DNA of 64,000 nt from NCBI GenBank assembly GCA_951812925.1, contig OX638368.1, positions 12,169,994-12,233,993 of the forward strand. The letters run 5' to 3'. Source of the DNA: Calliopum simillimum (Eukaryota > Arthropoda > Insecta > Diptera > Lauxaniidae). This document shows positions 23,721-35,461 of this stretch, piece by piece (positions within the stretch are counted from its first letter, which is position 1; every line of letters starts with the position of its first letter). The notes beneath the pieces are model-generated. The model was given only the letters and a program-made list of their open reading frames with translations, made no database searches and was not told the DNA's origin. Position numbers and translations under genes: made by a program.

Positions 23721-24459
23721 AAAAAATTAAAAGTAAAATTTGTTCGAAAGCTTCCTTAGAAAATTTTGCGGAAAATATCATTTTTTTTTGGTTATTTTTT
23801 ATGAGTTCTTCTGGAATCAGTCGAATTTCCTTAGAAAATAGTGTATGGCGAATACTAACGGTGGAAAATGGACGATTGTTAGTCTTCAAAAAGTGCTTAC
23901 CGAAATCTGACCACGGTGCTGAAATCAGCAGTTTAAATAAAACTTTGTTGAACTCGAAAAATTACTTTGTCTGGCGCTTCTTTGACTCCAAATTAACAAC
24001 TTTTTTATATTTTTGACCTAGGTTGAACCGGCCCAATTTGTTCTGCCGACATTTTTCGGTTTTTTAATAGAATTTCTTTCTGAAAAATGGATTTTACTCA
24101 AAACCAAGGTGTCTTACGAAAAAAGTGTACAAGGCAAAAAATGCTTAGCATCGTCCAGCAAATACGTGTGAATTTTTTCAGAATTTTTTTGGGGCATTTT
24201 ATAATTTTTCAAAAGGTCAAAAAAAAAAAATTTGAAAAGTTCAAAAAAAATTCTGAAAAAATGTAGGTACACACGGTGGTTTTTAAAAAATTTCAACTTT
24301 TTGAAATACCACCCGCGATTTTTTTCGGGGATAGTGTTGGGGGACCCTTCTAGTATCAGAATCCGGGAACCGCGAAATCGAACGTCCAGCCGTTTTTTTT
24401 TTATCGACATTTTAGTTTTCTTAACGATTTTTGAGAATGTCTCGGATTTATATACATAT

Positions 24460-24565
24460 TATGTACACATATATATGTATGTACGTACATATATATACTT
24501 GTATATGTATATATGTGTAATATATATACATGTATATATTTATATATACATACATGCATACATAC
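24460..24565. repeat. TATATACATA microsatellite
   Basis: An alternating TA/TACA/TGTA tract, mirrored at about 25,240-25,283 and 27,155-27,245. It yields several Tyr/Ile-rich open frames on both strands that are artefacts. Confidence 0.8.
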
Positions 24566-24572
24566 ACATAAA

Positions 24573-25240
24573 AGGTATCGTTTCCGCACCATTTATTTTA
24601 AAAAAAAATCGGTTTTTTCGTATATAAAAAAACACAAACAAAAACCGGAAACGAAAGTAGTCACTCCAGATGTGATTTTTGATGCTTAATCCTAATCCGG
24701 TCTTAGAATTGCTCTATTACTTCTGGACTTTGAGATATCCCTACATATATGTATAAAGGACATTTAATAGCTCAATTGAAAGCCAAAAGAAAGTACTAAA
24801 TGCTTCTGGTAATAGAAATTCACAGAAGAATTTTGTGTGTCCTGCATATAACATCCAATATAGCCAAAAATCGTGTTTTTGCACTTTTTTAACTTTTTAG
24901 GTAAAGATATCTCCGACAAAAAAAAAAGATATCGTTATCGGTTTGATTGAGTTTTCAAGAAAAAAACTAGAGCTATTAACTGTCATACCAGATTTTGCGG
25001 CATAATATTATCTTATCTTGTTATATAACTTCAAAAATAGGAAAAAAAGTGGTGTCCTTTATACATATATGTAAGGATATCTCAAAGTCCAGAAGTAATA
25101 GAGCAATTCTAAGACCGGATTCGGATTAAGCATCAAAAATCACATCTGGAGTGACTATTGCTGTATCCGGTTTTTGTTTGTGTTTTTTATATACGAAAAA
25201 ACCGATTTTTTTTTTAAATAAATGGTGCGGAAACGATACC
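24573..25240. repeat. Inner palindrome A
   Basis: GGTATCGTTTCCGCACCATT at the left and AATGGTGCGGAAACGATACC at the right are exact inverses. Inner blocks pair too: AGTCACTCCAGATGTGATTT / AAATCACATCTGGAGTGACT and TAGAATTGCTCTATTACTTC / GAAGTAATAGAGCAATTCTA. The loop centre is near 24,905. No coding sequence. Confidence 0.75.
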
Positions 25241-25283
25241 TATATACATATATATGTATGTATGCATGTATGTATATGTATAT

Positions 25284-27154
25284 TAGAGTGGTCCAAAATC
25301 CGAAAGTGTTAAAAAGTCAAGGTGCGCGCGACTTTTCTGAATCCTTGGATCCTGCTGATTACAAAAAGTGCTTTGGAACCAAAAAAAAATTGCGTTTAGA
25401 TATTCCGCAACGAGCTTGAAGGTACTTTTTTAGGAATTTTTGAGTTTTTGAGTACTTTTTTTAATTTAAACGCTATATCTTTTTAATCAGATAAGGTATT
25501 TGCAAAAATTAAATTGTATTTTTGTAAGAATATTTTGAGTCAAATTCTGCATCAATAATTGTAAATCTAGTCTTTCCCAATTTTTTTTATCGGCACTTTA
25601 AACTTAAAAATTTGTTAATTTTTTGAGGTGTTTGCACATTCAAGAACCGATTTTTTTCTTATTTTGCTCTAGCAAATTTTTTTTTAAATTTTTATATTTT
25701 TAAACATTAATTTATCTTTAAAATAATTTCAACAACTAAGCTTTTAAAAACACTTTTACTCACTAAAAACAATTAAGTATAATTAAATTGGGCTTAAAAA
25801 AAAATTAATTTTCATGTTTTCAAGGCATTGAAATAAGATATCTTAGTGGGATGACGTAAGGTACCTCTTTTTTCTTATAAATTCATTAGTTCCTAATCTT
25901 CTGAGTAAAACAACATTCTTCGCAACATAGAAACCTTGCCACTTCATGTTATTTTTGGCAAAATAGGTTAACAGATAGTTTTCATAGATCGTCTAAGGAA
26001 ACCAAAAAAATAGATAAATCAAAAAGAAACTAAAATAGCCATTTCGGATGTACTTGTTGATGCTGATTTCGAATTCAGTCTCAAAATTGCTGTATCTTGT
26101 ACGGTTAAGGAGATATTTTTACATAAAGGTATAAGAGACACCGTTTTTGCTCTTTTTAAAGTGATATTACAAGTCAAGGTTACTTTCAACCGCAAAAAGT
26201 GGTATAGTGGTTTAAAGTGCCAGTCTGATTCTTTAAAATTCAATTTAAATTATACCGATATCGTTTTTATCCTCTGAGTTATCCTGACCTAAAAAGTTGA
26301 AAAAGTGCAAAAACACGTTTTTTTTGTTATTTCTGCCTACGATATTTCGGAGGAACAAAGAAATATCGATATAATTTAAATTGGGTTTTGAAGAAAAAGA
26401 CTGTCACTTTAAACTTCCATACCAGGCTGAAAGTTACCATGTTGTGACATAACAGCTTCAAAAATAGCAAAAACGGTGTTTTTTGCATCTTTAGGTTAGA
26501 ATATCTCTAAAACCATGTAGGATAGAGCAATTCTGAGACCGGATTTAGAATTTTCATGAACACATACATCGCAAATGACTATTGTTGTTTCTGTTTCACC
26601 ACGAAAATTTTAAACTCAAAGTTTTTTTTTTGGCCAAATTTGATTATATTTTACGGTTTTTAGTAAGTAAAATGAAGCTTATAGCTTAGTTGTTGGAATC
26701 ATTTGATAGATAAATTAATGCATAAAAAAAAACCAATATAAAAAAAAATTTGCTAGAGCAAAATAAGAAAAAAATCGGTTCTTGAATGTACAAACATCTC
26801 AAAAAATTAACAAATTTTTAAGTTTAAAGTGCCGATAAAAAAAATTGGGAAAGACTAGATTTATTATTATTGATGCAGAATTGGGCTCCAAATATTCTTA
26901 CGAAAATGCAATTTAATTTTTACAAATACCTTATCTGGTTAAAAAGATATAGCGTTTAAATTAAAAAAAGTACTCAAAAACTCAAAAATTCCTAAAAAAG
27001 TACCTTCAAGCTCGTTGCGGAATATCTAAACGCAATTTTTTTTTGGTTCCAAAGCACTTTTTGTAATCAGCAGGATCCAAGGATTCAGAAAAGTCGCGCG
27101 CACCTTGACTTTTTAACACTCTTGGTTTTTCCATACAAAATTTGGACCACTCTA
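25284..27154. mobile_element. Inner palindrome B with TAGAGTGGTCC termini
   Basis: The terminal inverted repeats read TAGAGTGGTCCAAA at both ends. Long arms pair: AAGTCAAGGTGCGCGCGACTT / AAGTCGCGCGCACCTTGACTT and AGATATTCCGCAACGAGCTT / AAGCTCGTTGCGGAATATCT. A further inner pair (about 25,985-26,150 against 26,455-26,600) includes an ACCGGATTT block related to palindrome A. TAGAG fits the YARNG start of hAT elements; the flanking eight bases are microsatellite on both sides, so a duplication cannot be judged. Confidence 0.65.
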
Positions 27155-27619
27155 ATATATATACATATATATATATTACACATATATACATATACAAGTA
27201 TATATATGTACGTACATACATATATATGTGTACATAATATGTATATAAATCCGAGACATTCTCAAAAACTAAAATGTCGAAAAAAAAAACGGCTGGACGT
27301 TCGATTTCGCGGTTCCCGGATTCTGATACTAGAAGGGTCCCCCAACACTATCCCCGAAAAAAATCGCGGGTGGTATTTCAAAAAGTTGAAATTTTTTAAA
27401 AACCACCATGTACACGTATTCCCTGGATGATGCTAAGCATTTTTTCCCTAGTACACTTTTTTCGTAAGACGTCTTGGTTTCGAGTAATATTCATTTTTCT
27501 GATCGAAATTGTATTAAAAATCCGAAAAATGTCGGCAGAAAAAAATGGGCCCCGACAACTTAGGTCAAAAATATGAAAAAGTTGTTAGTTTTGAGTCAAA
27601 GCAACGCCAGCCAAAATAA

Positions 27620-28290
27620 TTTTTTTTAGAGTTCAGAAAAAATTTTATTTATTTAAAGAACTTAAAATTCAAACACTTTGGCTGCGAGCTCATTGGGCAT
27701 TTCACATATATCCCATTTGCATGATACTATGAACTTCCAACTTAGGTCACTCAACCAAGGTCGGTTTTTTGTTTGGACATTTCAGCCAGACCGACTGTAA
27801 TTTATTTTTTTCCTCTTTTATTTTTTGTTCCTTTGATTTTGTTGTAAGAGATGTAATGAACTGGCGAACAATTTATTTTATTTAGACTAGCAGTAATTTA
27901 TTTGTTGTTGTTGTTGTTTTTATTATTAGCGATGTTTTGTTGCTGTTGTTGTTGTTAATATTCTTGTCATTGTTGCTATTGTTGTTGCTTTGGGTGCCAA
28001 AGTTGGTTGACTCGCTTTTGTTATTGTATTTATGATTTAAGAATTCCAGACACGTTGTTGAGCTGCGTGACATTTCGAAAATCACGTTCGCAACCACCGT
28101 CCGTCGCACCATTGCCTGCCAAAAGCAACAGCTAGCTACAGCTACCCAGCGTGACAGCAATAGCTGGTCGAACCAAAAATAAATAAAACACCAGACAAAA
28201 CCACCCAAAGTAAAGTCTAAGTAAGTAAGAAAGCGCTCAGTGTACACAATACGTTACGTTACGTTACGATACTTGGTGGTGTAGTTAGAA
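27620..28290. other. Intergenic DNA with GTT and ACGTT tracts
   Basis: Interrupted GTT/TTG repeats span about 27,901-27,990 and a perfect ACGTT pentamer run (four units) lies at about 28,250-28,268. No gene recognised; an Asn-rich open frame on the minus strand is the GTT tract read backwards. Confidence 0.6.
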
Positions 28291-28794
28291 ATGAATGAAA
28301 TTCTTCTCTGCATTAATACAGTGGTGTGTAATAAATTTGACTTTCTTTTAAAACGGTTTCCAAGTAACAACGTTGCCACATGAATATCAATCGTCGTTGC
28401 AGTGTCACTTTATTAATTTCAACTAATATTTCATTCAAATCTCTTGAATACATACAATCTACCATGCCATGTAAATCCACGCAACCATAGGGAAAATGTG
28501 CGCTACCACTAACTAAGAGAAATGACACGTATCTAATAAACAACCAAAAATTACACGAGATATTTGTGTCCTAATGTCAAATGAAAATTAGACCTTTTTT
28601 TTTGATTGATTATAATTAAAACATTAAGCTTTACTGCTATTTAAGTTAAGTGATTTCTTTAGATTGAGAAAAACGGTAATTCCGTCAACATGTCCTCGGA
28701 AGTTAATGTTTATTGTGCCAAACATGATATTTGTTTAAGGGCATTGAGAAGATTTGGTTGATTGGAAATTTGTAATATGGTTGGTTTTTTTTTA

Positions 28795-29090
28795 CTTCAT
28801 AGTTCATATGATTCTCAACATAAAAGTATTAGAATCTTTTTTGCGGAGAATTACAGGCTCTATAAATAATATTGATTTGTATTAACAAAAAAATAATCGT
28901 TAAGGAAATATTCTTAAAAAATATACCCGAAAAAGTTACTTTTTCGTAAATACTAATCAATATTATTTGTAGAACAAGTAATTCTCCACAAAAAAGGTTC
29001 ATATACTTTTTATCGTGTGACTCACCATTTTCATCAAAAAGCCTTCTAAATGAAAAGTAATTGAAACCACACTGATTACAAAACAGGGCT
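28795..29090. repeat. Foldback fragment related to 60.8-61.5 kb
   Basis: GCGGAGAATTACAGGCTCTA…AATAATATTGATTTGTATT is followed by the inverse AATCAATATTATTTGTAGAACAAGTAATTCTCC, then TTTTTATCGTGTG, CACCATTTTCATCAAAAAG and CTAAATGAAAAGTAATTGAAACCACAC. The right-arm string is nearly identical to 61,382-61,500. Confidence 0.65.
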
Positions 29091-29299
29091 GTATAGCTTT
29101 TAAATATATTTTTATATTTATTTATTTATGATTCTTCGAAAAATGTATCATTCAATGTCCCGGGGCTCAAAACCATGTTTAAATTTAAAATTTGATATTT
29201 GAACTATGTATTACAGATACATAACAAGAGCATCTATACGAATAGCTTAAATAAAAAAAAATCTAAATATTTTACTATGAAAGCATAACATTAAGTGTT

Positions 29300-30480
29300 A
29301 AAAAGTCATTCTCCTTGCTATTCCTAACCGCTTCTTAGTGCACTAAATTTGCCTGTTTCGCACAATACGTTATTTTCCAAAAAAAAAAAAAAAAAAACGT
29401 ACACGGCATTGCTTATATACATATATATTTCAGTTATTGTTTTTCTGTGTTGACTCTTCGAAAGTAATACATAGCAGTCAGTCCCTAACTTTAGACTATC
29501 TCCGCTCAATTATTCATATTCTAACTGTTAATTTTTTAAATATTTAGTAAAAAGAGAACTGAAAGTGAAGAGAAGGAGGATACTCAGTTCTTTTTCAGCT
29601 CAGCAAGTATATGCCATTCTTCCTGCAAGTTTTTTTAATGTTACTATACATATTTTTTTATCTTTATGAAATTAAATCAATAAACAATTAGAGTTGGTAT
29701 GCACCAGTAACCAGTTTTTTAAAATTATGTGCTATTTTCATTGTGATATTACTGTTTTTGCAACATTTTGTCACCCTCCCATCTTGTCATTCTCCCGTCT
29801 TGTCATTCTCCCGTCAAACTTACTCCGGAAGAATGATTCTCTTACGAGAGATTATTGGTTGTTGGTTAATGCATTAGACTTTTTGAACTAATTTCCTTTT
29901 TACATATGATTAGGAGCTCCAATCTGGTAATTTTCTTAAATCTTATTTAGTTCTTACTTTTTGACTAAGTTAAAATTTTTGGTTTCAGAAACGCTCAGAT
30001 AAACTTTTTTAAAATTGCACAAAACTTACGGTGTTGCCATCCGGTTTTTTGTTTTAGTTTTCTTAAACCATTTATTTAAAAAATAAAAATTTAAGATAAG
30101 TATTAAAACACTTAAAAAAACTTTTTAAAAATACAACATTTATTTTCGAAAATCTTGTTTAATTATTACTTTTTTTTTAATACATATATTAAAATTTTTG
30201 GTTTCAGAAACACTCTGATTAAACTACCATTTGGCAAACCTATAAATATATGTTGGATTTTTAAAAAGTATATTTAAGCTTTTGAGTCTTGAATTTTATT
30301 TTAATTTTTTGAATATATTGTTTGAGCGAAACTTAAAAAAAAAAATCATGTGGCAACCCAAAAAGTTTGTGTTCGTTTTTCAAAAAAATTTCCAGAAATT
30401 AGGGTATTATATTCTGTTAAAAAAAATATTTCAGGACAAACTATGGCATGTTTTGTTACATTTCACCTTGATATACTGCT
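29300..30480. other. Intergenic A+T-rich DNA, no gene recognised
   Basis: Poly(A) near 29,380-29,397 and two similar blocks, AAATTTTTGGTTTCAGAAAC(G/A)CTC(A/T)GAT, near 29,970 and 30,192, about 220 bp apart. No coding pattern. Confidence 0.5.
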
Positions 30481-30489
30481 CCAAAGACC

Positions 30490-30680
30490 TTTAAACGATT
30501 ATTTTTTGTGTACCGTATCCTCTACAACCTTTGCTGAGTAGTTTCCGAAGGGTAAGTTCTATCTCAATGTCAATGTCTTCTCTTACCCCACCATCTATGG
30601 AGATCAGGCTTTTTAGATATTTGAAGTGGTTGACAGTCTTAAGAAAGCCATGTTTGGCCAAAGCAATTATCATTTCCATC
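30490..30680 (-). pseudogene. Short LINE reverse-transcriptase fragment
   Basis: The minus-strand translation includes VNHFKYLKSLISIDGGVREDIDIEIE, closely parallel to the VDRFTYLGSIISMDGGAKEDINSRI segment of the LINE at 35.8-37.9 kb (the post-RT 'YLGS…DGG' block). Only about 60 residues remain, with divergence after them. It is a remnant of a related LINE. Confidence 0.65.
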
Positions 30681-31063
30681 AGTTAAGTTAAATTCAGCAT
30701 ATGTTTTAATCTACTTTTTGAATAATATTTGACAAATGGCTATACACAAGAAGTGACTGTAATCTTTGGTTTCTTATTATAACTTTAATTTTATGATAAT
30801 AATAGCAATTTGGACTTTTAAATTAAAGATAGCAGTTTAGAAATGTTTTATATACCTAGATAACTTCTTATTATTCATTTGTTTTTGTTTTTCTTATATC
30901 AAAACCATCTGCTTTTTAACTTTTTTTCTGTCCAATCTGGCTTTATGCCATTTTTCTTTTTTGCAAAACAAAAGTATTTATGTGAAAAATTCTGCCAGTC
31001 ACCTAAAAGTGACAAATAATAAAAGTGTCTTTTCATTATCATCTTCCTCTTTTGATAGTTACA

Positions 31064-31110
31064 TATATATAAAAGGAAGCTTAGCTTTGTTCGAAGTCAA
31101 TGTACGAACA
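31064..31110 (+). promoter_or_regulatory. Possible TATA-type promoter
   Basis: ATATATATAAAAGGAAGC is a good TATA-box match, followed about 25-30 nt on by GAAGTCAATG, a loose initiator. Downstream sequence is A-rich and 5'-UTR-like but no open frame follows within several hundred bases. A weak proposal only; A+T-rich DNA throws up such matches by chance. Confidence 0.2.
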
Positions 31111-31569
31111 AACAAAAGCGCAATTCATTTCGCTCTTAACAAATAGGCAGGCGGCTGTCAGTCAGTAATCGAACAAAACAGAAAAATTCATATACCACTC
31201 AACTAAAGTAGTTCACAATTACAAGTATCTAACAAATAGAAGAAAAATAAAATAAAAAAAAAAGTTCAATAAAACTGAAAAGATTTTAATTCCAAACGTT
31301 TGGTGTGTCTTCTACTTGTTGTCTTTTTTTTTTTTTTGCAATCTTCTGCGCTTCGTTGTGCTTTTGTCCAAGTAAAAGATATTTGGGACAAAAATCTGTT
31401 TCTCTTAGATACAAAGTTGTTTTTTGTTCTTATTTCTTTGTATTCTTGTCGTTGTTGTTGTTGTCGCATTTTTCCGCACACATTTAAACAATTTTCTTCA
31501 ATTTAAGGCTTAAATATCTGTTGACACAATTCATCCGGCCGAGGTGCTGCCATTCATCTATCTATGACA

Positions 31570-32850
31570 TACAGCATTGATACTGATACTCTACACGTAC
31601 TGTCTGTGTGTTCGCATTGTAGTTACTGATACAATTGCGCCATACATGGGACAAAAGCTATTTGCTTGATTATAATGAGTGAGTCTTAAGCAAGTGAGAG
31701 CCACGCCCATTTTAGTTTTCTAAGAAGTTGAAATTAGTTTTGACATTTAATTAAAAAGGCATAACTTATAAATGACATTTAGAATTGTGTACCTTAATGT
31801 GAAATATTAATATGTAATAAAAAATTATATGCAAATTTGATTTAATTGTTTTAATGATATGGTAACATAATTATAAGAAAACTGAGTTTTCAGTAAAAAT
31901 ATTATTTTCTTAGGCAAAACTAGTTTAATTGAACTATAAAAAAAAAACAATAAAAACTCTGAAAAATTTTGAACACTTTTTTGGGATAATATTTTTCAGC
32001 TAACCTAAAGTTATACCTCAAATTCTTCAAAAATAATATGTCTATGCTGTCACTGCATACAACAGAGCGGTATTTCCGCTGTTTTAGTTCGATTTCAATA
32101 AAATTTACCATACTAAAACATTTTTTCATCATTTTTTTTAAATAAACAAATAGAAAAAAGGATATTTAAATAAATAAAATAACTAAAGTATATAAGAAAA
32201 ATCTTTGTGGTTACTCTCTGGCTATAGGAAAAATATATGGAACTTATGCAAATTAAAGTTCTTTGAACAATATAAAAGTATGTTATAAAAAAATTTGAAT
32301 TTAAAAAGATTCAGTAACATTTAAAAAAAATTGCATACTTTAAGGGTTAAAATGTTAGAAATTCAGTGATTTTTACATATAGATGTATGGTATATTCAAA
32401 TATGTATTAAATATAATGGAGGGCATTTAAGACCGTGAATTTTCACTTTTCTCAAAATATTAAATCTGTAATATATGTACGGTTTCGAGGGCTGCAGGAA
32501 TAAGCGGGAATCTTTTTTTCTACTTAATAATAAATTTGCATTTTCTGGTTTTTGATTTTTAAAAATTTTCTCTTGTAACACAGTGCAACACAAAAATGTT
32601 CCTGGGGTCTCATAGATTTTTTCGGATAGCTTATGAAAAATAAAAAGACATGTATTTTATCGAATATGTGTATCAGTGATATTTTTCATTTTATGGCAAG
32701 TCAAAGTTTAAAGTTCACATTTTATATGAAATTTTTATGTTTTATGAAAAAACCATCTGATTTTAAAATGTTGCTCATGTACTTACCTTTAATTTAAGCT
32801 ATAACACTTTAGAAGCCGCATGGCAGTTTTTGTGTTATAAGCAAAACATC
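31570..32850. other. Intergenic A+T-rich DNA, no gene recognised
   Basis: No coding pattern and no repeat match to other parts of the window was seen. Confidence 0.5.
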
Positions 32851-32857
32851 ACTAAAG
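32850..32857. repeat. Left 8-bp target-site duplication
   Basis: CACTAAAG directly precedes the TAGAGCTGTC terminus; the identical octamer follows the right terminus at 35,462-35,469. Confidence 0.85.
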
Positions 32858-33159
32858 TAGAGCTGTCGGATCACGTGAATTCGTACTACACGTGATCACG
32901 TGAATTCACGAACAGGGGTACGAAATCACGTACCCCCAAATCACGTGAATTTGAGGTTCGCAAAGGTACGTGAATTTGGTAAAGTTCGTACCTTTGATAC
33001 GATCTTCGTACCTCGTACTTTTCGTACCTCGTACTTCGTACTTTTCGTACCCTATTTGAGATAGTACGGATATGCCACGCCCACTATTTAACGATTGATC
33101 GAAAAAAAATTTAACACGGTATATCTCGAAAACTATGGACGCTATTTCCATGGAATTTG

Positions 33160-34120
33160 GTAGGTAGGTGCACCACATAATTATCATCCGCTGACCAAAA
33201 AATGGGCGTGATCGGACAATGCCACGCCTAATTTTTAACGATTCAAAGAATCGGCACTTTAAAACGCTATATCTCCCAAAATATAAAAGCTATTTCGATG
33301 AAATTTGATAGGTAGGTGCTCCACATAATTAGCATCCGCTGACCAAAAAGTGGGCGTGATCGGACAATGCCACGCCTACTTTTTAACGATTCAAAGAATC
33401 GGCACTTTCATACGTTATATCTCCCAAAATATAAAAGCTATTTCGATGAAATTTGATAGGTAGGTGCTCCACATAATTAGCATCCGCTGACCAGAAAGTG
33501 GGCGTGATCGGACACTGCCACGCCTACTTTTTAATGATTCAAAGAATCGGCACTTTAAAACGCTATATCTCCTAAAATATAAGAGCTATTTCGATGAAAT
33601 TTGATAGGCAGGTGCACCACATAATTATCATCCGCTGACCAAAAAGTGGGCGTGATCGGACAATGCCACGCCTACTTTTTAACGCTTCAAAGAATCGGAA
33701 CTTTAAAACGCTATATCTCCCAAAATATAGAAGCTATTTCAATGAAATTTAATAGGTAGGTGCACCACATAATTATCATCCGCTGACCAAAAAGTGGGAG
33801 TGATCTAACAATGCCACGCCCACTTTTCCGATTTGAAGAATGGACAATTTAAAACGCTATAACTCCTTAAATATACAAGATATTTCGATGAAATCTGGTG
33901 GGTAGGTGCTCCACATAATTAGCATCCGCTGACCAAACGATTTGAAGAATTGGCACTTTAAAACGCTATAGCTCCCAAAATATAAAAGCGATTTCGATGA
34001 AATTTGATAGGTAGCTGCACCAAATAATTAGCATCCGCTGACCAAAAAGTGGGCGTGATCGGACAATGCCATGCCTACTTTTTAATGATTCGAAGAATGG
34101 ACAATTTAAAACGCTATTAC
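33160..34120. repeat. Left array of 148-bp units
   Basis: The landmark CATCCGCTGACC starts at 33,185, 33,333, 33,481, 33,629, 33,777, 33,923 and 34,032, giving spacings of 148, 148, 148, 148, 146 and 109 bp (the last unit is deleted internally). Each unit also carries GTGGGCGTGATCGGACAATG, AACGCTATATCTCC and CTATTTCGATGAAATTTGAT. Confidence 0.9.
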
Positions 34121-34419
34121 TCCTTAAATAGCTATTTCGATGATATTAAAAATTACAATTATGTATGTGTATTAGTTGGAAAATTTTGTGAAAAGTATGA
34201 AGCAACCCTAAAAATACATTTGGAATTCTCAGCTAAATAAACTTTAGTTAGAAAGAAAATTTTACGAAAAAAAATGTGTCAGGTTTGTTTGGCAAGTGAA
34301 GAAATTTTGTTTAATCAGTTTTACTGCCACAGTTAGAAACTCTTAAAAGAGAAGTGTAATTTCAGTCTAATTTTGTAAAAAAAACGAGATTTTAACACAA
34401 AAACACTTTGTCAAAGGTA

Positions 34420-35105
34420 GGCGTGGCATTGTCCGATCACCGGATCAGCGGATGCTAATTATGTGGAGCACCTATCTACCAAATTTCATGGAAATAGCTT
34501 GTATGTTTTGGGAGATATAGCGTTTTAAATCACCGATTCTTTGAATCGTTTGAAAGTAGGCGTGACATTGTCCGATCACGCCCACTTTATGGTCAGCGAA
34601 TGGTAATTGTGTGGTGCAACTACCTAACAAATTTCATCGAAATACCTTGTATATTTTAGGAGCTATAGAGTTTTAAATTGTCCATTCTTCGAATCGGGAA
34701 AAGTGGGCGTGGCATTGTCCGATCACGCCCACTTTTTCGTCAGCGGATGATAATTATGTGGAGCACCTACCTACCAAATTTCATCGAAATAGCTCGTATA
34801 TTTAAGGAGATATAGCGTTTTAAAGTGCCGATTCTTTGAATCGTTAAAAAGTAGGCGTGGCATTGTCCGATCACGCCCACTTTTTGGTCAGCGGATGATA
34901 ATTATGTGGAGCACCTACCTATCAAATTTCATCGAAATAGCTTCTATATTTTGGGAGATATAGCGTTTTAAAGTGCCGATTCTTTGAATCGTTAAAAAGT
35001 AGGCGTGGCATTGTCCGATCACGCCCACTTTTTGGTCAGCGGATGCTAATTATGTGGAGCACCTACCTACCAAATTTCATGTAAATAGCGTCCATAGTTT
35101 TCGAG
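34420..35105. repeat. Right array of 148-bp units, inverted
   Basis: The inverse landmark CGGATG (one copy CGAATG) begins at 34,449, 34,597, 34,744, 34,892 and 35,040: spacings 148, 147, 148 and 148. Orientation is opposite to the left array, so the two arrays can pair unit by unit. Confidence 0.9.
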
Positions 35106-35174
35106 ATATAACGTGTTAAATTTTTTTTCGATCAATCGTTAAATAGTGGGCGTGGCATATCCGTACTATCTCAA

Positions 35175-35315
35175 ATGGGGTACGAAAAGTACGAAGTACG
35201 AGGTACGAAAAGTACGAAGTATGAGGTACGAAAAGTACGAAGTACGAGGTACGAAATGTACGAAGTACGAGGTACGAAAAGTACGAGGTACGAATAGTAC
35301 GAAGTTCGTATCAAA
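35175..35315. repeat. Short-period tandem GTACGAAAAGTACGAAGTACGAG
   Basis: Multiple units of TACGAA/GTACGAG form the subterminal repeat of the right arm; a shorter inverted version is at about 32,995-33,055. It produces Tyr/Arg-rich open frames on both strands that are artefacts. Confidence 0.85.
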
Positions 35316-35461
35316 AGTACGAACTTTACCAAATTCACGTACCTGTGCGAACCTCAAATTCACGTGAATTGGAGGTACGTGATTTCGTACCTTTAAAGTA
35401 CGAAGTTCGTACTCACGTGATCACGTGAGTACGAACGTTCGAACAGAAACAGACAGCTCTA

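Larger units (their letters stand above)
24272..27407. mobile_element. TIR element with ~265-bp inverted ends, nested in the foldback
   Basis: The outer ends GGTGGTTTTTAAAAAATTTC (24,275 on) and its inverse (to 27,407) begin inverted repeats of about 250-265 bp that include GTTGGGGGACCCTTCTAGTA, CGAAATCGAACGTCCAGCCG and a TATATACATATGTAC-rich stretch. ATGTA stands just outside the right terminus (27,408-27,412) and at 24,261-24,265 on the left, a possible 5-bp target duplication although nine extra bases intervene on the left. The left terminus reads CACGGTGG, which recalls Transib ends; without a transposase this is only a suggestion. Interior: two further palindromes. Confidence 0.6.
23900..27615. 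mobile_element. Foldback element (copy of 10,840-11,365) with 3.1-kb insertion
   Basis: The left arm (about 23,920-24,260) and right arm (about 27,413-27,610) reproduce the element at 10,830-11,370: TTTTTGACCTAGG, ACCAAGGTGTCTTACGAAAA, AAAATGCTTAGCATCGTCC on the left and GATGATGCTAAGCATTTTTT, TCGTAAGACGTCTTGG, CTTAGGTCAAAAATATGAAAAA on the right. The two arms are separated by the element at 24,272-27,407. Confidence 0.7.
32858..35461. mobile_element. hAT-like foldback transposon, 2,604 bp, non-autonomous
   Basis: The termini are TAGAGCTGTC and GACAGCTCTA, bounded by a perfect 8-bp duplication CACTAAAG. An 8-bp duplication and a YARNG-type start are hallmarks of hAT transposons. Each arm has, from outside in, a CACGTGAATTC/ATCACGTGA-rich segment, a short-period tandem built on GTACGAAAAGTACGAAGTACGAG, GATAGTACGGATATGCCACGCCCA, then an array of 148-bp units; all are repeated in inverted order in the other arm. 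The unique centre is about 34,120-34,420. No transposase is encoded, so it would need one in trans. Confidence 0.85.

Noticed and set aside
24401..24627. Tyr/Ile/His-rich open frames on both strands (also 25,222-25,300 and 27,006-27,430)
   Set aside because: They arise from the TATATACATA microsatellite and inverted repeat arms.
31300..31506. Phe/Cys-rich open frames
   Set aside because: They come from T-rich and GTT-rich sequence and resemble nothing.
33160..35105. CRISPR-like or satellite array
   Set aside because: Units are 148 bp and contiguous without spacers, lie in a delimited transposon and in a eukaryotic genome.
35146..35367. Lys/Arg/Tyr-rich open frames
   Set aside because: They translate the GTACGAAAAG tandem repeat at the edge of the foldback transposon.
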